From Chitinilyticum aquatile DSM 21506 (GTDB lineage: Bacteria > Pseudomonadota > Gammaproteobacteria > Burkholderiales > Chitinibacteraceae): DNA of 58,735 nucleotides. The position numbers and the translations under genes are program-made. The notes beneath the pieces are model-generated. The model did not search any database and was not told the origin of the DNA. It saw only the letters and a list, made by a program, of their open reading frames with translations. The stretch spans positions 1 to 58,735 of the forward strand of contig NZ_AUMS01000017.1 of the NCBI RefSeq assembly GCF_000430805.1, read 5' to 3'. Of this stretch, positions 8,404 through 17,455 are shown piece by piece. The number at the start of each line of letters is the position of its first letter. Within the stretch, counting starts at the first letter, position 1.

Positions 8404-10116
8404 ATGTTGCCACCGATTTCACTGATCGCTCCGCTGCTGCAGCGCTGGCAGGCGCTGCCTGCCTCATTGCGCCTGTGGCTGGTGCGCCTTGGACCGTACT
8501 TGCTGTTGCTGGCCGGCCGGCTGTTGCTGGATGGCCAGCTCTCGCCCGGCCGCCTGCTCTTCGGCCTGCTGCTGTTCTGGCTGCTGGCATTGCCGCTGGC
8601 GCGCTGGGCCGCCGCGTCAGCATCGTTGGCAATCGAATTTCTGCTGATTCTGGCCAGCAGCATCAAGGAGGCGCAAACCGGCGAGCCGTTGCTGGCGCGC
8701 GATCTGCTGGAGGTGTCGCAGGGGGTGGCGCTGTCGAGCTACATTGCGCCATCGATGTATGTTGCGGCCTTCCTGCTGCTGGCCGCGCTGTGCTTTGGGC
8801 TTGCATACCGTCCGCCGCGCAGCCGGCGACACTGGCTGCGTGCACTGCTGCTGGCCGCTCCCCTGCCGCTACTGCTTGGCATCCAGGTTGCATGGAATGA
8901 TGCGGCCGCCAAGATATTGCGCAGCAGTCTGCAGACCGGCGGCATCCGCTATCACGATTACAACTACCTGCTCAATGTGCGTGAAAACGGGTTGCTGACG
9001 CACCTGTTCCAGACGGCGGAAGTCATCAGTGCACCGCGAGCCGGGCCGCACGATTTTTATGTACGCCAGGCCGAGCCCCTGCTTGATCCGACCTTGCCCG
9101 ATGTGGTGATGATCCTCTGCGAAGGCTGTTTCACCACCTTTGACGCCCGTTTTCCGACCGCCATGCGGCAGCTGGAGCCGCTGGGTTTCCAGCCCTTCTA
9201 CCTGCTCAGCCCGGTTTACGGCGGTGGCACGGCCGAGGCCGAGTTCGAGGCGCTGACAGGTCTGTCATCCGCAGTGCTGCCGGGTATCGATTACCAGGGG
9301 CATGCGGCGGATTTCCGGCCGGATGCCCGTACGCTGGTACGGCGCTTCCGGGAAGCTGGTTACCGCACCAGCGGCCTGCACAATTTCTACGCCAATTTCT
9401 GGAAACGCAACCAGATCTACCCGCGTTTCGGTTTTGACTACACCCGCTTTGTCGAGGAAATGCCCTGGCGCACGCGCAGCTGGCCGCAGGATGCGCTGCT
9501 CTATGACAGCGCCCTGGACGCGTACCGGCAAAGTCCCAAGGCAACGCGCAACTTCATGTTCCTGATCACCGTGCGCACGCACGGGGCGTTTACCCGCTCT
9601 GGCGGCGATTATGGCCGGGCCGATTATGATTTCCGACTGGGCGAAGCCATGCGGGACATGACGGCTTTTATCGGGCAACTGGAGAAGGAGGCGAAACAAC
9701 GCCAGCGCCCGCTCGCGATTGCCGTGTTCGGCGATCACAAGCCTTCCCTGACCGGCGCTTTCGAGCGCGCCGGCGTATTGCCGTCCAGTCTGTTCCGCAG
9801 CCGTGGCCCGCATAACGATGACTTCCACTTCGTGCACCGCATGACAGCAGAGCAGTGGCGTGCGCGTGCCGAAACGGCGGCCTATGTCCGCTTGCCCGAT
9901 AGCACGGTCACGCAGGAACTGGCGCAGCGGCTCGATGGCCGCCCGATATTCTGTCTGCCCGCCGAGCTGTCCGGCCTTGCGCCCGGGAGTGATGATGCTT
10001 TCTGGCATGCCGTGCTGGCACGTTGCCGACAACCGGCGGCCTCGCTCACCATTCCGGAGCCGGCGGGCTGGCGGAAAGTCTTCCCGCTACCGCTGTATGG
10101 TGAACGGCTGTATTGA
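8404..10116 (+). CDS. LtaS/OpgB-like membrane sulfatase-family phosphoglycerol or phosphoethanolamine transferase
   Basis: A 570-residue protein. Four to five hydrophobic helices fill residues 10-165, followed by an extracytoplasmic alkaline-phosphatase-superfamily domain. Family motifs: PDVVMILCEGCFTTF (metal-site Glu), YGGGTAEAEFEALTGL with the predicted nucleophile Thr at about residue 276, and FGDHKP at about residue 442. The family transfers head groups to cell-surface polymers or glucans; the substrate here is unknown. The ATG at 8404 is preferred; a GTG at 8383 is in frame but has no better ribosome site. Confidence 0.85.
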   Translation: MLPPISLIAPLLQRWQALPASLRLWLVRLGPYLLLLAGRLLLDGQLSPGRLLFGLLLFWLLALPLARWAAASASLAIEFLLILASSIKEAQTGEPLLARDLLEVSQGVALSSYIAPSMYVAAFLLLAALCFGLAYRPPRSRRHWLRALLLAAPLPLLLGIQVAWNDAAAKILRSSLQTGGIRYHDYNYLLNVRENGLLTHLFQTAEVISAPRAGPHDFYVRQAEPLLDPTLPDVVMILCEGCFTTFDARFPTAMRQLEPLGFQPFYLLSPVYGGGTAEAEFEALTGLSSAVLPGIDYQGHAADFRPDARTLVRRFREAGYRTSGLHNFYANFWKRNQIYPRFGFDYTRFVEEMPWRTRSWPQDALLYDSALDAYRQSPKATRNFMFLITVRTHGAFTRSGGDYGRADYDFRLGEAMRDMTAFIGQLEKEAKQRQRPLAIAVFGDHKPSLTGAFERAGVLPSSLFRSRGPHNDDFHFVHRMTAEQWRARAETAAYVRLPDSTVTQELAQRLDGRPIFCLPAELSGLAPGSDDAFWHAVLARCRQPAASLTIPEPAGWRKVFPLPLYGERLY

Positions 10117-10128
10117 TGAAAATTGACA

Positions 10129-10175
10129 GGTATATGCCACTAGCCATTTACTAGAAATGGCTGCGGCTTTATGGG
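10129..10175. repeat. Dispersed hairpin repeat between convergent genes
   Basis: An outer GGTATATGCC arm faces GGCTTTATGGG, with a strong inner stem AGCCATTT/AAATGGCT. It fills the 72-bp gap between the sulfatase-family gene and the convergent histidine kinase gene, so it probably also ends transcription from both sides. Confidence 0.7.
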
Positions 10176-10188
10176 TTAATGGGTATGT

Positions 10189-12534
10189 TCAGGCCGGCAG
10201 ACTCAGTGTGACTTCGGTGTAGCTGCCCTGCTGGCTGCGGATGGCAATCTCGCCACCCAGTACGGCGGTCACCAGATTGTAGGCACCATACAGGCCCAGC
10301 CCGCCACCCTGGCCAAGCTGGCTGAGGTAGAACGGGTCAAATGCATGATTGACGGCATCGGGCGCCATACCGATGCCGTTGTCGTGAATGAGCAGCTGCA
10401 GCCGGCCATCCCTCTCCCGCGCCACCAGCTGTACACAGCCGCTGCGCTGGTCGATGAAGGCGTGCTCCAGCACATTGCCCAGCAACTGACCCAGTACATG
10501 CTGCAATGCAGCCGGTCGTACCGGCCACAGCAGGCCTTCCGGTACTGTCAGCAGCAGCAGGTGTCCGTGCCGGCGCAGTTCTTCCTGATAGAGGCTGCAG
10601 ACTGCCTGCAGCAGTTCATCGATCCGGCAATCCGTGCGGCTTTCTTCATCCTGATGGCTGCTCAGGCTGCGGAAGCGCCGGATCAGTTCGGCCGTGCGCA
10701 GGATATTGCGGTCGGTCAGCGCGGCGGCCTCGCTGCAGTGCTGCAGTGCCGCTAGCACCTCGTCGCGCCCCGGTTTGCCGTTGCGGATGCGCTCAATCAG
10801 GTGCTTGAGGTTGTTGGCGATCGTCGACGAGGCGGTCATGGCCACGCCCAGCGGGGTGTTCAGCTCGTGCGCCATGCCGGCCATCAGCCGTCCGGTCGTC
10901 GCCAGCCGTTCACTGTGTGCCAGCTGGGCCAGTGCCTGCTGCAGCGCTGCACCGCGCAGGGCGACATGTTCGGCCAGTGCGCGATTGTCGTTCTGCAGGG
11001 CGGTGTTGATGTCTTCCAGCTGTGCATGCAGCGCACGCTGGCGCTGGCGGGAAAGAATGCGCTGCAGGATGTCGCAGAGCTGCTCCAGCAGGGCTTCGTC
11101 ATCCGGCAGCCAGTTACGGCGAGCCTGACCGCTTTCCAGCCAGAGAACCCAGCTGGCTTCGCCATCGCTGACCGCCTGCAGCAGGATCGATACGGGCTGT
11201 TCCTGTCGCCAGGAGCTCAGCAGAGGGCCGATGAGGGGGTGTTCACGGGCGAGGCAGGCGTTCAGCTGTGGCCGGTTCTGCAACTGCCGGTAGAGTGGCT
11301 GGCCGAGCTCGGGGTCGATGCTGGCAGGCGCGCCAGTATCGCCGGCATCGACACATTGCAGGCCGCACTGCGTGCCCAGCAGCCACAGGCTGGCACCACC
11401 GGCCTGCAGCAGCGAGGCTGCTTCGCTGAGCAGGTGGTGGACGGCTTCTGCGCTGTTGCCTTCTTCGATCAGGGCGTGATTCGTCAGTGCGAAAAGCCGC
11501 TGCTGCTGGCGGTCAGCCGGCGCATGGCTGCCTTCCTGCACAATGACGGCGGGCTGCTGCCGGCGCAGCAGTTGCGTATGTGCCTGCAGAAAACCGTAGG
11601 CCGCCGGAATGTCTCCCAGTGCTTCGGCATGGCCGGCTGCCTCGGCGAGCATCTCCATGCGCTGGCGGGTATAGCCGATCATTTCGGCCAGCCCGACACC
11701 TTCGCAGCACAGGCGCAGTGCCTGTGCGCGGTCGCCCTGTTTCGCGGCCAGCAGGCTGAGCTGGCGCAGCACACTTGTTTCAGCCCAGTGGTAGCTGATC
11801 CGGCGGGTGAGTACGAGCGCTTCCTGATAATGTTCCGTTGCCAGTACGAGATCGCCTTCGCGCAGCGCCAGTTCGCCGAGCCGGCTCAGCGCTTCTGCCG
11901 CGTAATCGAGCAGGCCGGCGTTCCGGCAATCCTCCAGCGCCATTTCCAGCGCGATGCGGGCTTCGGCATCCTGCTGGCAGGCAATCAGGTTGACCGCCAG
12001 ATTGATGCGGATCTTGGCCAGCAGATAGGCATCGTCCAGTTGGGTCGCCAGTGCATGCTCCAGCGCGGTCTGGTGACAGGCGACGGCCGCCGGATGGTTG
12101 CCCAGGGCATCGTGAACCTGCCCCAGCCCGATCTGGCCGTAGAGCCAGGTTTCCCGTTCGCCGTCCGGCTGGCTGGCCAGCGTCAGGGCTCGTTCCCAGA
12201 ATTGCCGCGCCGGGCGGTAATCGCCCGTGGTGTAATAACTGCGGGCAATCTGTTCGTCCAGGCGGGCTTCGGCATTGATCCAGCCATAAGCTTGCGCCAG
12301 TTGCAGTGCTTCGAACAGCGTGTCGCGGCCGTATTGCGGCACGACCAGCCCGTAGAGTTCGGCCACGGCAATCAGCGTCGCGGGCTGACGGTTGCGGCGC
12401 GCGGTCTGGCTGAGTGCCTCGCAGCGCCGTATGGCTTCCTGTTTGTGATTGTTGATCAGTGCCCGGATGGCGGCCAGCTCGGCGGCAGCATCGGGCGGAA
12501 TCACAAAGGGAGGGGAGAAGGCGGCAGAATCCAT
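10189..12534 (-). CDS. Cytosolic sensor histidine kinase with N-terminal TPR array
   Basis: A 781-residue protein. Residues ~15-330 are helical TPR-type repeats (for example LYGQIGLGQVHDALGNHPAAVACHQTALEHAL in two halves). A GAF-like region follows (~340-500), then a coiled coil (~505-545). The HisKA dimerisation helix has phospho-acceptor His about residue 555 in MAHELNTPLG. A HATPase_c domain carries the G1 box HDNGIGM (~720) and the glycine-rich GGGLGLYGAYNLV. No transmembrane segment is present, so it senses a cytosolic signal or a protein partner. No response regulator is adjacent. The ATG for MDSAAF at 12534 is chosen because residues upstream are not protein-like. Confidence 0.88.
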   Translation of the reverse strand: MDSAAFSPPFVIPPDAAAELAAIRALINNHKQEAIRRCEALSQTARRNRQPATLIAVAELYGLVVPQYGRDTLFEALQLAQAYGWINAEARLDEQIARSYYTTGDYRPARQFWERALTLASQPDGERETWLYGQIGLGQVHDALGNHPAAVACHQTALEHALATQLDDAYLLAKIRINLAVNLIACQQDAEARIALEMALEDCRNAGLLDYAAEALSRLGELALREGDLVLATEHYQEALVLTRRISYHWAETSVLRQLSLLAAKQGDRAQALRLCCEGVGLAEMIGYTRQRMEMLAEAAGHAEALGDIPAAYGFLQAHTQLLRRQQPAVIVQEGSHAPADRQQQRLFALTNHALIEEGNSAEAVHHLLSEAASLLQAGGASLWLLGTQCGLQCVDAGDTGAPASIDPELGQPLYRQLQNRPQLNACLAREHPLIGPLLSSWRQEQPVSILLQAVSDGEASWVLWLESGQARRNWLPDDEALLEQLCDILQRILSRQRQRALHAQLEDINTALQNDNRALAEHVALRGAALQQALAQLAHSERLATTGRLMAGMAHELNTPLGVAMTASSTIANNLKHLIERIRNGKPGRDEVLAALQHCSEAAALTDRNILRTAELIRRFRSLSSHQDEESRTDCRIDELLQAVCSLYQEELRRHGHLLLLTVPEGLLWPVRPAALQHVLGQLLGNVLEHAFIDQRSGCVQLVARERDGRLQLLIHDNGIGMAPDAVNHAFDPFYLSQLGQGGGLGLYGAYNLVTAVLGGEIAIRSQQGSYTEVTLSLPA

Positions 12535-12589
12535 TTCCACAGCATGGCACAAGTCAGCCGGTTTGCAGTTCCTGCAGTCCGGAAAACAC

Positions 12590-12614
12590 AAAGCCCGTCA
12601 CGGGGACGGGCTTT
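12590..12614 (-). terminator. Rho-independent terminator after purC
   Basis: A perfect 10-bp stem AAAGCCCGTC/GACGGGCTTT sits immediately downstream of the purC stop codon. The T-run on the minus strand is short, so termination strength is uncertain. Confidence 0.65.
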
Positions 12615-12622
12615 GCAGGCAA

Positions 12623-13501
12623 TCAGGCGGTCAGCCGTTCCAGTGCTTCGCGGTATTTGGCTGCCGTTTTCTCGGCTACTTCCAGCGGCAACGCCGGCGC
12701 CGGGGGGGTTTTGTCCCAGCCGGTGCTCTCCAGCCAGTCACGCACGAACTGCTTGTCATAGCTCGGCGGATTGCTGCCCGGCTGGTACTGGTCGGCCGGC
12801 CAGAAGCGGCTGGAATCGGGAGTCAGTGCTTCGTCCATCAGGCAGAGCGTGCCGTTTTCATCAAGGCCGAATTCGAATTTGGTGTCACCGATGATGATGC
12901 CGCGGGTGGCTGCGTATTCGCTGGCCGCCTTGTACAGCCTGATCGCGGTATCGCGGACGTTTGCCGCCAGTTCAGTACCGAGGAGTTCTTCGCAGCGGGC
13001 ATAGCTGATGTTTTCGTCATGGTCACCGACGGCCGCCTTGGTCGATGGGGTGAAGATCGGCTCGGGCAGCTTGTCGGCTTCGCGCAGGCCGGCCGGCAGC
13101 TGGATGCCGCACACGGTGCCGTGCTGCTTGTATTCCTTCCAGCCGCTGCCGGCGATATAGCCGCGCACGATGGCTTCAACCGGCACCGGCTTGAGTTTCT
13201 TGCAGACGACCGCACGGCCTTCGACCTGGGCGCGGTCTTCCGCGCTGACCACGTCTTCCGGCTGGTCACCGGTGAAGTGGCTGGGCACCACGTCCTTGAG
13301 CTTGTCGAACCAGAAATTGGAAATGGCGGTGAGAATCTTGCCTTTTTCCGGGATCGGCTCGGCCAGGATCACGTCGAAGGCCGACAGGCGATCGGTGGCG
13401 ATCATCAGCATGCGCTGGCCGTCAATGTCATAGAGGTCACGAACCTTGCCGGAATAGATTTTCTTCAGGCTGGTCAGATTGGTCGAAGTGAGGCCGCTCA
13501 T
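12623..13501 (-). CDS. purC: Phosphoribosylaminoimidazole-succinocarboxamide synthase
   Basis: A 292-residue SAICAR synthetase of the longer type. It joins CAIR and aspartate with ATP in purine synthesis. Family signatures: [10 protein letters not shown] near the N-terminus (nucleotide-binding loop), [27 protein letters not shown], and the C-terminal acidic GDTKFEFG and [13 protein letters not shown] motifs. The ATG at 13501 gives the MSGLTSTNL start usual for this type. It is followed at once by a terminator, so it is probably monocistronic. No purine riboswitch is recognisable upstream. Confidence 0.95.
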   Translation of the reverse strand: MSGLTSTNLTSLKKIYSGKVRDLYDIDGQRMLMIATDRLSAFDVILAEPIPEKGKILTAISNFWFDKLKDVVPSHFTGDQPEDVVSAEDRAQVEGRAVVCKKLKPVPVEAIVRGYIAGSGWKEYKQHGTVCGIQLPAGLREADKLPEPIFTPSTKAAVGDHDENISYARCEELLGTELAANVRDTAIRLYKAASEYAATRGIIIGDTKFEFGLDENGTLCLMDEALTPDSSRFWPADQYQPGSNPPSYDKQFVRDWLESTGWDKTPPAPALPLEVAEKTAAKYREALERLTA

Positions 13502-13646
13502 GGCTATCCTTTGCGAGACAAGCAGGTTTGCAACGCGCCAGGGCGGCATGGGCCGGCTTCCGGGCGCGTAGCACTGGAAAACAGCCCGCTATTTTGCCTG
13601 ATTTGCCGGCTGCGCGCATGCCGGCCGTGCAGTCCGCCGGTCATTT

Positions 13647-14171
13647 TCAGGCCGCAGTCCCGGCTGGCTGGGGTGCTGCGACGGGCAAGGGGCGCACCAG
13701 CCGCAGCACGCGCACCGATTCTTCGCGGTGATCGAGCCGCGTTTCCCAGCCCTCGGCGCGAAAGCCCTGGCGCTGATAGAACACCCGCGCGCCGACATTG
13801 TCGGCAAAGCAGATGGTAGCCAGCTCCGTGGCGGCAAACGTTTCGCGCGCCAGCGCTTCCATTTCCTTCAGCATGCGGGCGCCCAGCCCCTGGCGGCGCC
13901 AGGCCGGGTGGATGATCAGGTGGCCGATCCAGACGCGGCCGCTTTGCTGCACGTTGTAGAAGGAGGCATAGGCGATGGGCTGGTCACGATGATCGGCTAG
14001 CACCAGACCATCACTGTGTTCGGCCAGATGTGCGGCGAGTGCCTGCTGATCGGCCGGCCAGCGCGCACGCGGAAACAGGTTGCGCAATTCGATCGCATCC
14101 TGGGGCCAGGCGACGATGGCGCTGAAGTCTTCTGCACGGGCAGGGCGGGGCTGCATCGAGGAATAGGTCAT
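13647..14171 (-). CDS. GNAT-family N-acetyltransferase
   Basis: A 174-residue protein with the GNAT core: a beta strand in VWIGHLIIHPAWRRQGLGARML containing the acetyl-CoA loop R-R-Q-G-L-G, then the conserved ELATICFADNVGARVFYQRQGF in two parts (Asn and Tyr of the C-terminal motif). Substrate unknown; the ribosomal-protein/small-molecule type is most likely. A MITE-like element ends seven bases upstream of the ATG, so the original promoter and ribosome site may have been displaced. No good Shine-Dalgarno is visible for the ATG at 14171 or for an alternative Met six codons in. Confidence 0.82.
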   Translation of the reverse strand: MTYSSMQPRPARAEDFSAIVAWPQDAIELRNLFPRARWPADQQALAAHLAEHSDGLVLADHRDQPIAYASFYNVQQSGRVWIGHLIIHPAWRRQGLGARMLKEMEALARETFAATELATICFADNVGARVFYQRQGFRAEGWETRLDHREESVRVLRLVRPLPVAAPQPAGTAA

Positions 14172-14177
14172 GCGCGA

Positions 14178-14442
14178 GGCTCTGTTGACGTTTTGTTTAC
14201 GATTTCCGTTTGAGCTGATTTTGGCCTGAAACCAGGCGCAAAGCCTGTCGCATAGTGACTTTATGCAAAGGTTTTGCAACGCAGGGTCAGGCCAAAACCA
14301 GCCAAACCCGAAGGGCTGAGCGTTTTTTGTGCCGACTCTGCGTTGCCGCCTGCTCACATAGCTGACTATGCATCGCAGCCAGCGCCTTGATTCGGCGCAA
14401 AAAACGCGCCAGCGGAAACGCAAACAAAACGTCAACAGAGCC
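14178..14442. mobile_element. 265-bp MITE-like element with ~30-bp terminal inverted repeats
   Basis: The left end GGCTCTGTTGACGTTTTG and the right end are inverted copies, perfect over 21 bp and imperfect for about nine more bp. No protein is encoded inside. I see no convincing target-site duplication (left flank GCGA, right flank TAGG). It lies directly upstream of the GNAT gene. The ends resemble IS5-family inverted repeats, but no autonomous partner is in the window. Confidence 0.7.
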
Positions 14443-14543
14443 TAGGGTGAATACTGTATGTGCATCCATCGTAGACGATTCGGGCGTCCGATGCCTGTTC
14501 TGGCGCAAGGAGGGGGCGGGCGGATGCCGCTTCCGGTTTCCCA

Positions 14544-14578
14544 AATGCAAAAACCCGGCGCGGCCGGGTTTTTGCATT
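14544..14578. terminator. Strong bidirectional terminator
   Basis: A perfect 16-bp stem AATGCAAAAACCCGGC with a 3-base loop and its complement, with T-runs on either strand. It lies downstream of the LivK-like gene (minus strand). Confidence 0.85.
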
Positions 14579-14581
14579 GCA

Positions 14582-14630
14582 GGGTATGTGTCCACAGCCC
14601 TTTTGTAAGAAGGGCTGTAGTGCAATACCC
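14582..14630. repeat. Dispersed hairpin repeat abutting the LivK-like stop codon
   Basis: Outer arms GGGTAT...ATACCC and an inner stem ACAGCCCTT/AAGGGCTGT. The last base touches the stop codon of the binding-protein gene. Same architecture as copies at 20421, 42888 and 44733. Confidence 0.7.
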
Positions 14631-15800
14631 TTATTTGCCGCCCAGGGTCTCCAGGACGACCCACTTGCCGTTGACAACCTTGTAGACGGTGATGGCGCCG
14701 TCTTTCAGATCGCCCTTGTCGTCGTAGGAAATGCTGGCGGCGGTTACGCCCTGATGCTCGGTCTTGGCCAGTACCGGCAGATAGACGGCCGGATCAGCCG
14801 AATTGGCCTTGAGCATGGCGGCCAGCAGGATGCGGGCTGCATCGTAGCCATACGGGGTGTAGATTTCCATTGCCCCATACTTGGCTTCGTAGCGCTTGGC
14901 GAAGTCGGGGCCGCCCGGCATTTTCTCGAGCGGCAGGCCGGCCAGCGAGGCGATTGTGCCGTTGCCGTCCGTGCCGGCCAGTTGCAGGAAGGTATCCGAG
15001 CGCGTCATTTCACCGGAAACCAGCGGAGCCGCCAGGCCGAGGCGGGCTTTCTGCCGCACCATCGGGCCTGATTGCACGTCGGTGCCGCCGAAGAACACCA
15101 GGTCAGGCCCGGCGCTCTTGATGCTGGTGAGAATCGACGAGAAATCGGTTTCCTTGTCGCTGGTGTATTCGCGCTTGACGATGGTGGCGCCTGCGGCCTT
15201 GGCGGCCTTCTCGAATTCGTCAGCCAGGCCCTGGCCGTAGGCGGTACGATCATCGATCACGGCGATTTTCTTCGCGCCGAGCTTTTCCACCACATACTTG
15301 CCCAGCACCGAGCCCTGCTGGGTGTCGGAGGTCATCGAGCGGAACGAAGTCTTGAAGCCCTGTTGCGTGAGTGCCGGCGCGGTGGCCATGGCGATGTGCG
15401 GCAGCTTGGCATCGGCATAGATCTTCGATGCCGGGATGGATGTGCCGGAATTGAAGTGGCCGACGATGCCGGCGAGCTTCATGTCGACGAATTTCTGGGC
15501 GATCTGCGTGGCCGTTTTCGGGTCGGCCATGTCGTCTTCGGCCACCAGCTCGAATTTCACCGGCTTGCCGGCAATCTGCGGGTTGCTGGCATTGACGTCA
15601 TCAAGCGCCATCTGCACGCCGTTCTGGTAGCCCTTGCCGTAATGTGCCTGGCTCCCGGTCAGCGGGGCGGCAAAGCCGATCTTGACGGTGGTGCTGCCAT
15701 TGCTGCCGGCATCTGCGGCATCCTGTTTGTTACCGCAGCCCGTTACGGCCAGTCCGCCGGCCAGCATGGCCAGCAGGCCTGCCCATTGCACTTTTCTCAT
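14631..15800 (-). CDS. Branched-chain amino-acid ABC transporter substrate-binding lipoprotein (LivK/LivJ-like)
   Basis: A 389-residue protein. The signal peptide ends in the lipobox LAVTGC, so the mature protein is a lipoprotein. It is followed by a type I periplasmic binding fold starting VKIGFAAPLTGSQAHYGKGYQ and containing GIVGHFNSGTSIPAS, the ligand-loop region of Leu/Ile/Val-binding proteins. It captures branched-chain amino acids or related compounds for a Liv ABC importer; permease and ATPase genes are not adjacent. The start is ATG 15800 with GAGGA upstream (an in-frame GTG lies just before it). Two hairpins follow the gene. Confidence 0.92.
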   Translation of the reverse strand: MRKVQWAGLLAMLAGGLAVTGCGNKQDAADAGSNGSTTVKIGFAAPLTGSQAHYGKGYQNGVQMALDDVNASNPQIAGKPVKFELVAEDDMADPKTATQIAQKFVDMKLAGIVGHFNSGTSIPASKIYADAKLPHIAMATAPALTQQGFKTSFRSMTSDTQQGSVLGKYVVEKLGAKKIAVIDDRTAYGQGLADEFEKAAKAAGATIVKREYTSDKETDFSSILTSIKSAGPDLVFFGGTDVQSGPMVRQKARLGLAAPLVSGEMTRSDTFLQLAGTDGNGTIASLAGLPLEKMPGGPDFAKRYEAKYGAMEIYTPYGYDAARILLAAMLKANSADPAVYLPVLAKTEHQGVTAASISYDDKGDLKDGAITVYKVVNGKWVVLETLGGK

Positions 15801-15921
15801 CACTCATTCCTCTGTGTCATGGCTTTTCAGCCGCGCAGTCGCGGCCGTTTGGTCTCATCGCCTCTAGCCTATCATGCCGCAGCACCCGCTGTCGGCAATC
15901 GGGGATTGCCGCAGTCGCCGC

Positions 15922-16860
15922 TTATTGGCTCATCTGGCTTGCCAGGCGCTCGATGCGCTCGATACTGGGCACGAAGAATGCGGCGCCCGTGACGGCACGG
16001 CTGAAGTTCAGCAGGTGATCGACGCGCCCGTCATCTCCCGGCGAAACCATGCGTTCCAGCATGCGTTCGAAATGCAGCGGGGTGTGACAGTAGGACACGA
16101 AATACAGGCCGCGATCCCCACCCGGGACACCGTAGGGCATCGACTGGCGCAGAATTTCGAGCTCGTCGCCAGCCTCGTTCTCGATCACGACCCGGCTGAT
16201 GTGCGCCGTGCGCGGACGGTCTTCATCCGGCAATTCTTCATCGCTCTGCTTGGTACGCCCGACGATGGTTTCCTGCTGCAGGACCGGCAGTTTGTTCCAG
16301 GCTTCCATGCGGTGCACATAGCGCTGGATGTGCAGGTAGCTGCCGCCGGCCCAGTCCGGATCGTCACTGCCGACCAGTGCCACTGCGGCGCGTTCATCGG
16401 CGGCCGGGTTTTCGGTGCCGTCGACAAAGCCGGTGAGATCGCGGCTTTCGTGGCGCCGGAATGCCGGCATGACTTCCACCGGCTCCAGCCATTCCTGCAC
16501 GTGCTCAAGCATTTCGGCAGCGAAATCGTGCAGCACATCGGCTTCATCCGCACGCAGGTGCAGGAAGAGATCGGTATTGGTTACGGGGGCGGGATGGATC
16601 GCTCCGGCGATGTGGGGAAAGGCCCGCAGCAGCTGTGGACGCTCGCGACCATACAGCTCGGGCCAGAAATCCGCCGACACGCCGATGGCGCTGGCAAAGC
16701 GGCTCTCCGGGCGGCTGGCCAGCATGTCGCGGCTGCGCGCGGGCAGCCCCGCGAGATAACGGGCCAGCTGCGCATCGGCGCGGCGGCCAAGCCGGCGACG
16801 CAACATGATGAACAGGGCGTGCCGGTGTTGTTCCGGCAGGATGGCGGATTGCGGAGTCAT
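15922..16860 (-). CDS. Dye-decolourising (DyP-type) heme peroxidase
   Basis: A 312-residue protein with the DyP signature GFVDGTENP at about residues 142-150, whose Asp acts in peroxide cleavage. C-terminal conserved elements include the region GLYFVSYCHTPLHFERML with a probable proximal-side heme environment. Length and lack of a Tat signal fit the bacterial cytosolic YfeX-like (B/P) class. It oxidises dyes, porphyrinogens or phenolics with H2O2. Its ATG overlaps the stop of the upstream YqiA-like gene (ATGA), placing it last in a qor-yqiA-dyp operon. Confidence 0.92.
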   Translation of the reverse strand: MTPQSAILPEQHRHALFIMLRRRLGRRADAQLARYLAGLPARSRDMLASRPESRFASAIGVSADFWPELYGRERPQLLRAFPHIAGAIHPAPVTNTDLFLHLRADEADVLHDFAAEMLEHVQEWLEPVEVMPAFRRHESRDLTGFVDGTENPAADERAAVALVGSDDPDWAGGSYLHIQRYVHRMEAWNKLPVLQQETIVGRTKQSDEELPDEDRPRTAHISRVVIENEAGDELEILRQSMPYGVPGGDRGLYFVSYCHTPLHFERMLERMVSPGDDGRVDHLLNFSRAVTGAAFFVPSIERIERLASQMSQ

Positions 16861-17441
16861 GCGTCCTTTCCTTCTGCGAATGCGAGTATCCGTGGCAGCC
16901 AGTTTTCGAAACCGGCAAAGCCGTGATTGCCACCTTCTTCGACGCTCTGGCGGCAGCCGGCGTACCACGCGACGGCGGCACGATAGTCGAGCGTTTCATC
17001 GCCGGTCTGCACCAGCAGCCAGTAACGCGAAGTGTGCGCCGGCCGGCGCTCGTAGCTGCGCAACTGGTCGGCATATTCCGGCAGGATGATTTCCGTCTGG
17101 CCGGTATGGTGGTTCTGCTGTGCGCCGGCGTAGCGCGCGACCAGCGCGGAGGGCTGCACGGCCGGGTTGACGAGTACCGCGCGGCAGCCGAAGGTTTCCA
17201 CCGCCCAGGTGGCCCAGAAGCCACCGAGCGAGCTGCCGATGAGGCAGGTGTGTTCCGCTGGCAGTGGTGCGAGCAGATCACGGATGATGGCTGCACAGTC
17301 CTGCGGTGCGGTGGGCAGTACCGGCGCGTGGAAAGCCACCGGCAGATCGTGTTGCCCCAGCCAGTCCCGCGTTGCGCGCGCCTTGCCGGCAGCGGGGCTG
17401 GAAAGCAGGCCGTGCAGGTATACGAGATGCAGTGGATTCAT
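16857..17441 (-). CDS. YqiA/YcfP-family alpha/beta-hydrolase
   Basis: A 194-residue small esterase of the UPF0227/YqiA type. It has the opening LVYLHGLLSSPAAGKA, the nucleophile elbow GSSLGG (Ser about residue 79), and the late His in GGNHGF. It probably hydrolyses short acyl- or CoA-esters in the cytosol. The stop overlaps the start of the DyP gene by four bases, and the gene begins 14 bp after the quinone oxidoreductase stop. The ATG at 17441 (MNPLHLVYLHG) gives the usual family start. Confidence 0.85.
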   Translation of the reverse strand: MNPLHLVYLHGLLSSPAAGKARATRDWLGQHDLPVAFHAPVLPTAPQDCAAIIRDLLAPLPAEHTCLIGSSLGGFWATWAVETFGCRAVLVNPAVQPSALVARYAGAQQNHHTGQTEIILPEYADQLRSYERRPAHTSRYWLLVQTGDETLDYRAAVAWYAGCRQSVEEGGNHGFAGFENWLPRILAFAEGKDA

Positions 17442-17455
17442 GCCACAGGCCGCCC

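Noticed and set aside
10801-12894. 697-residue plus-strand reading frame
   Set aside because: It is antisense to the histidine kinase gene, whose domains are unmistakable; the frame is open only because of GC-rich codon structure.
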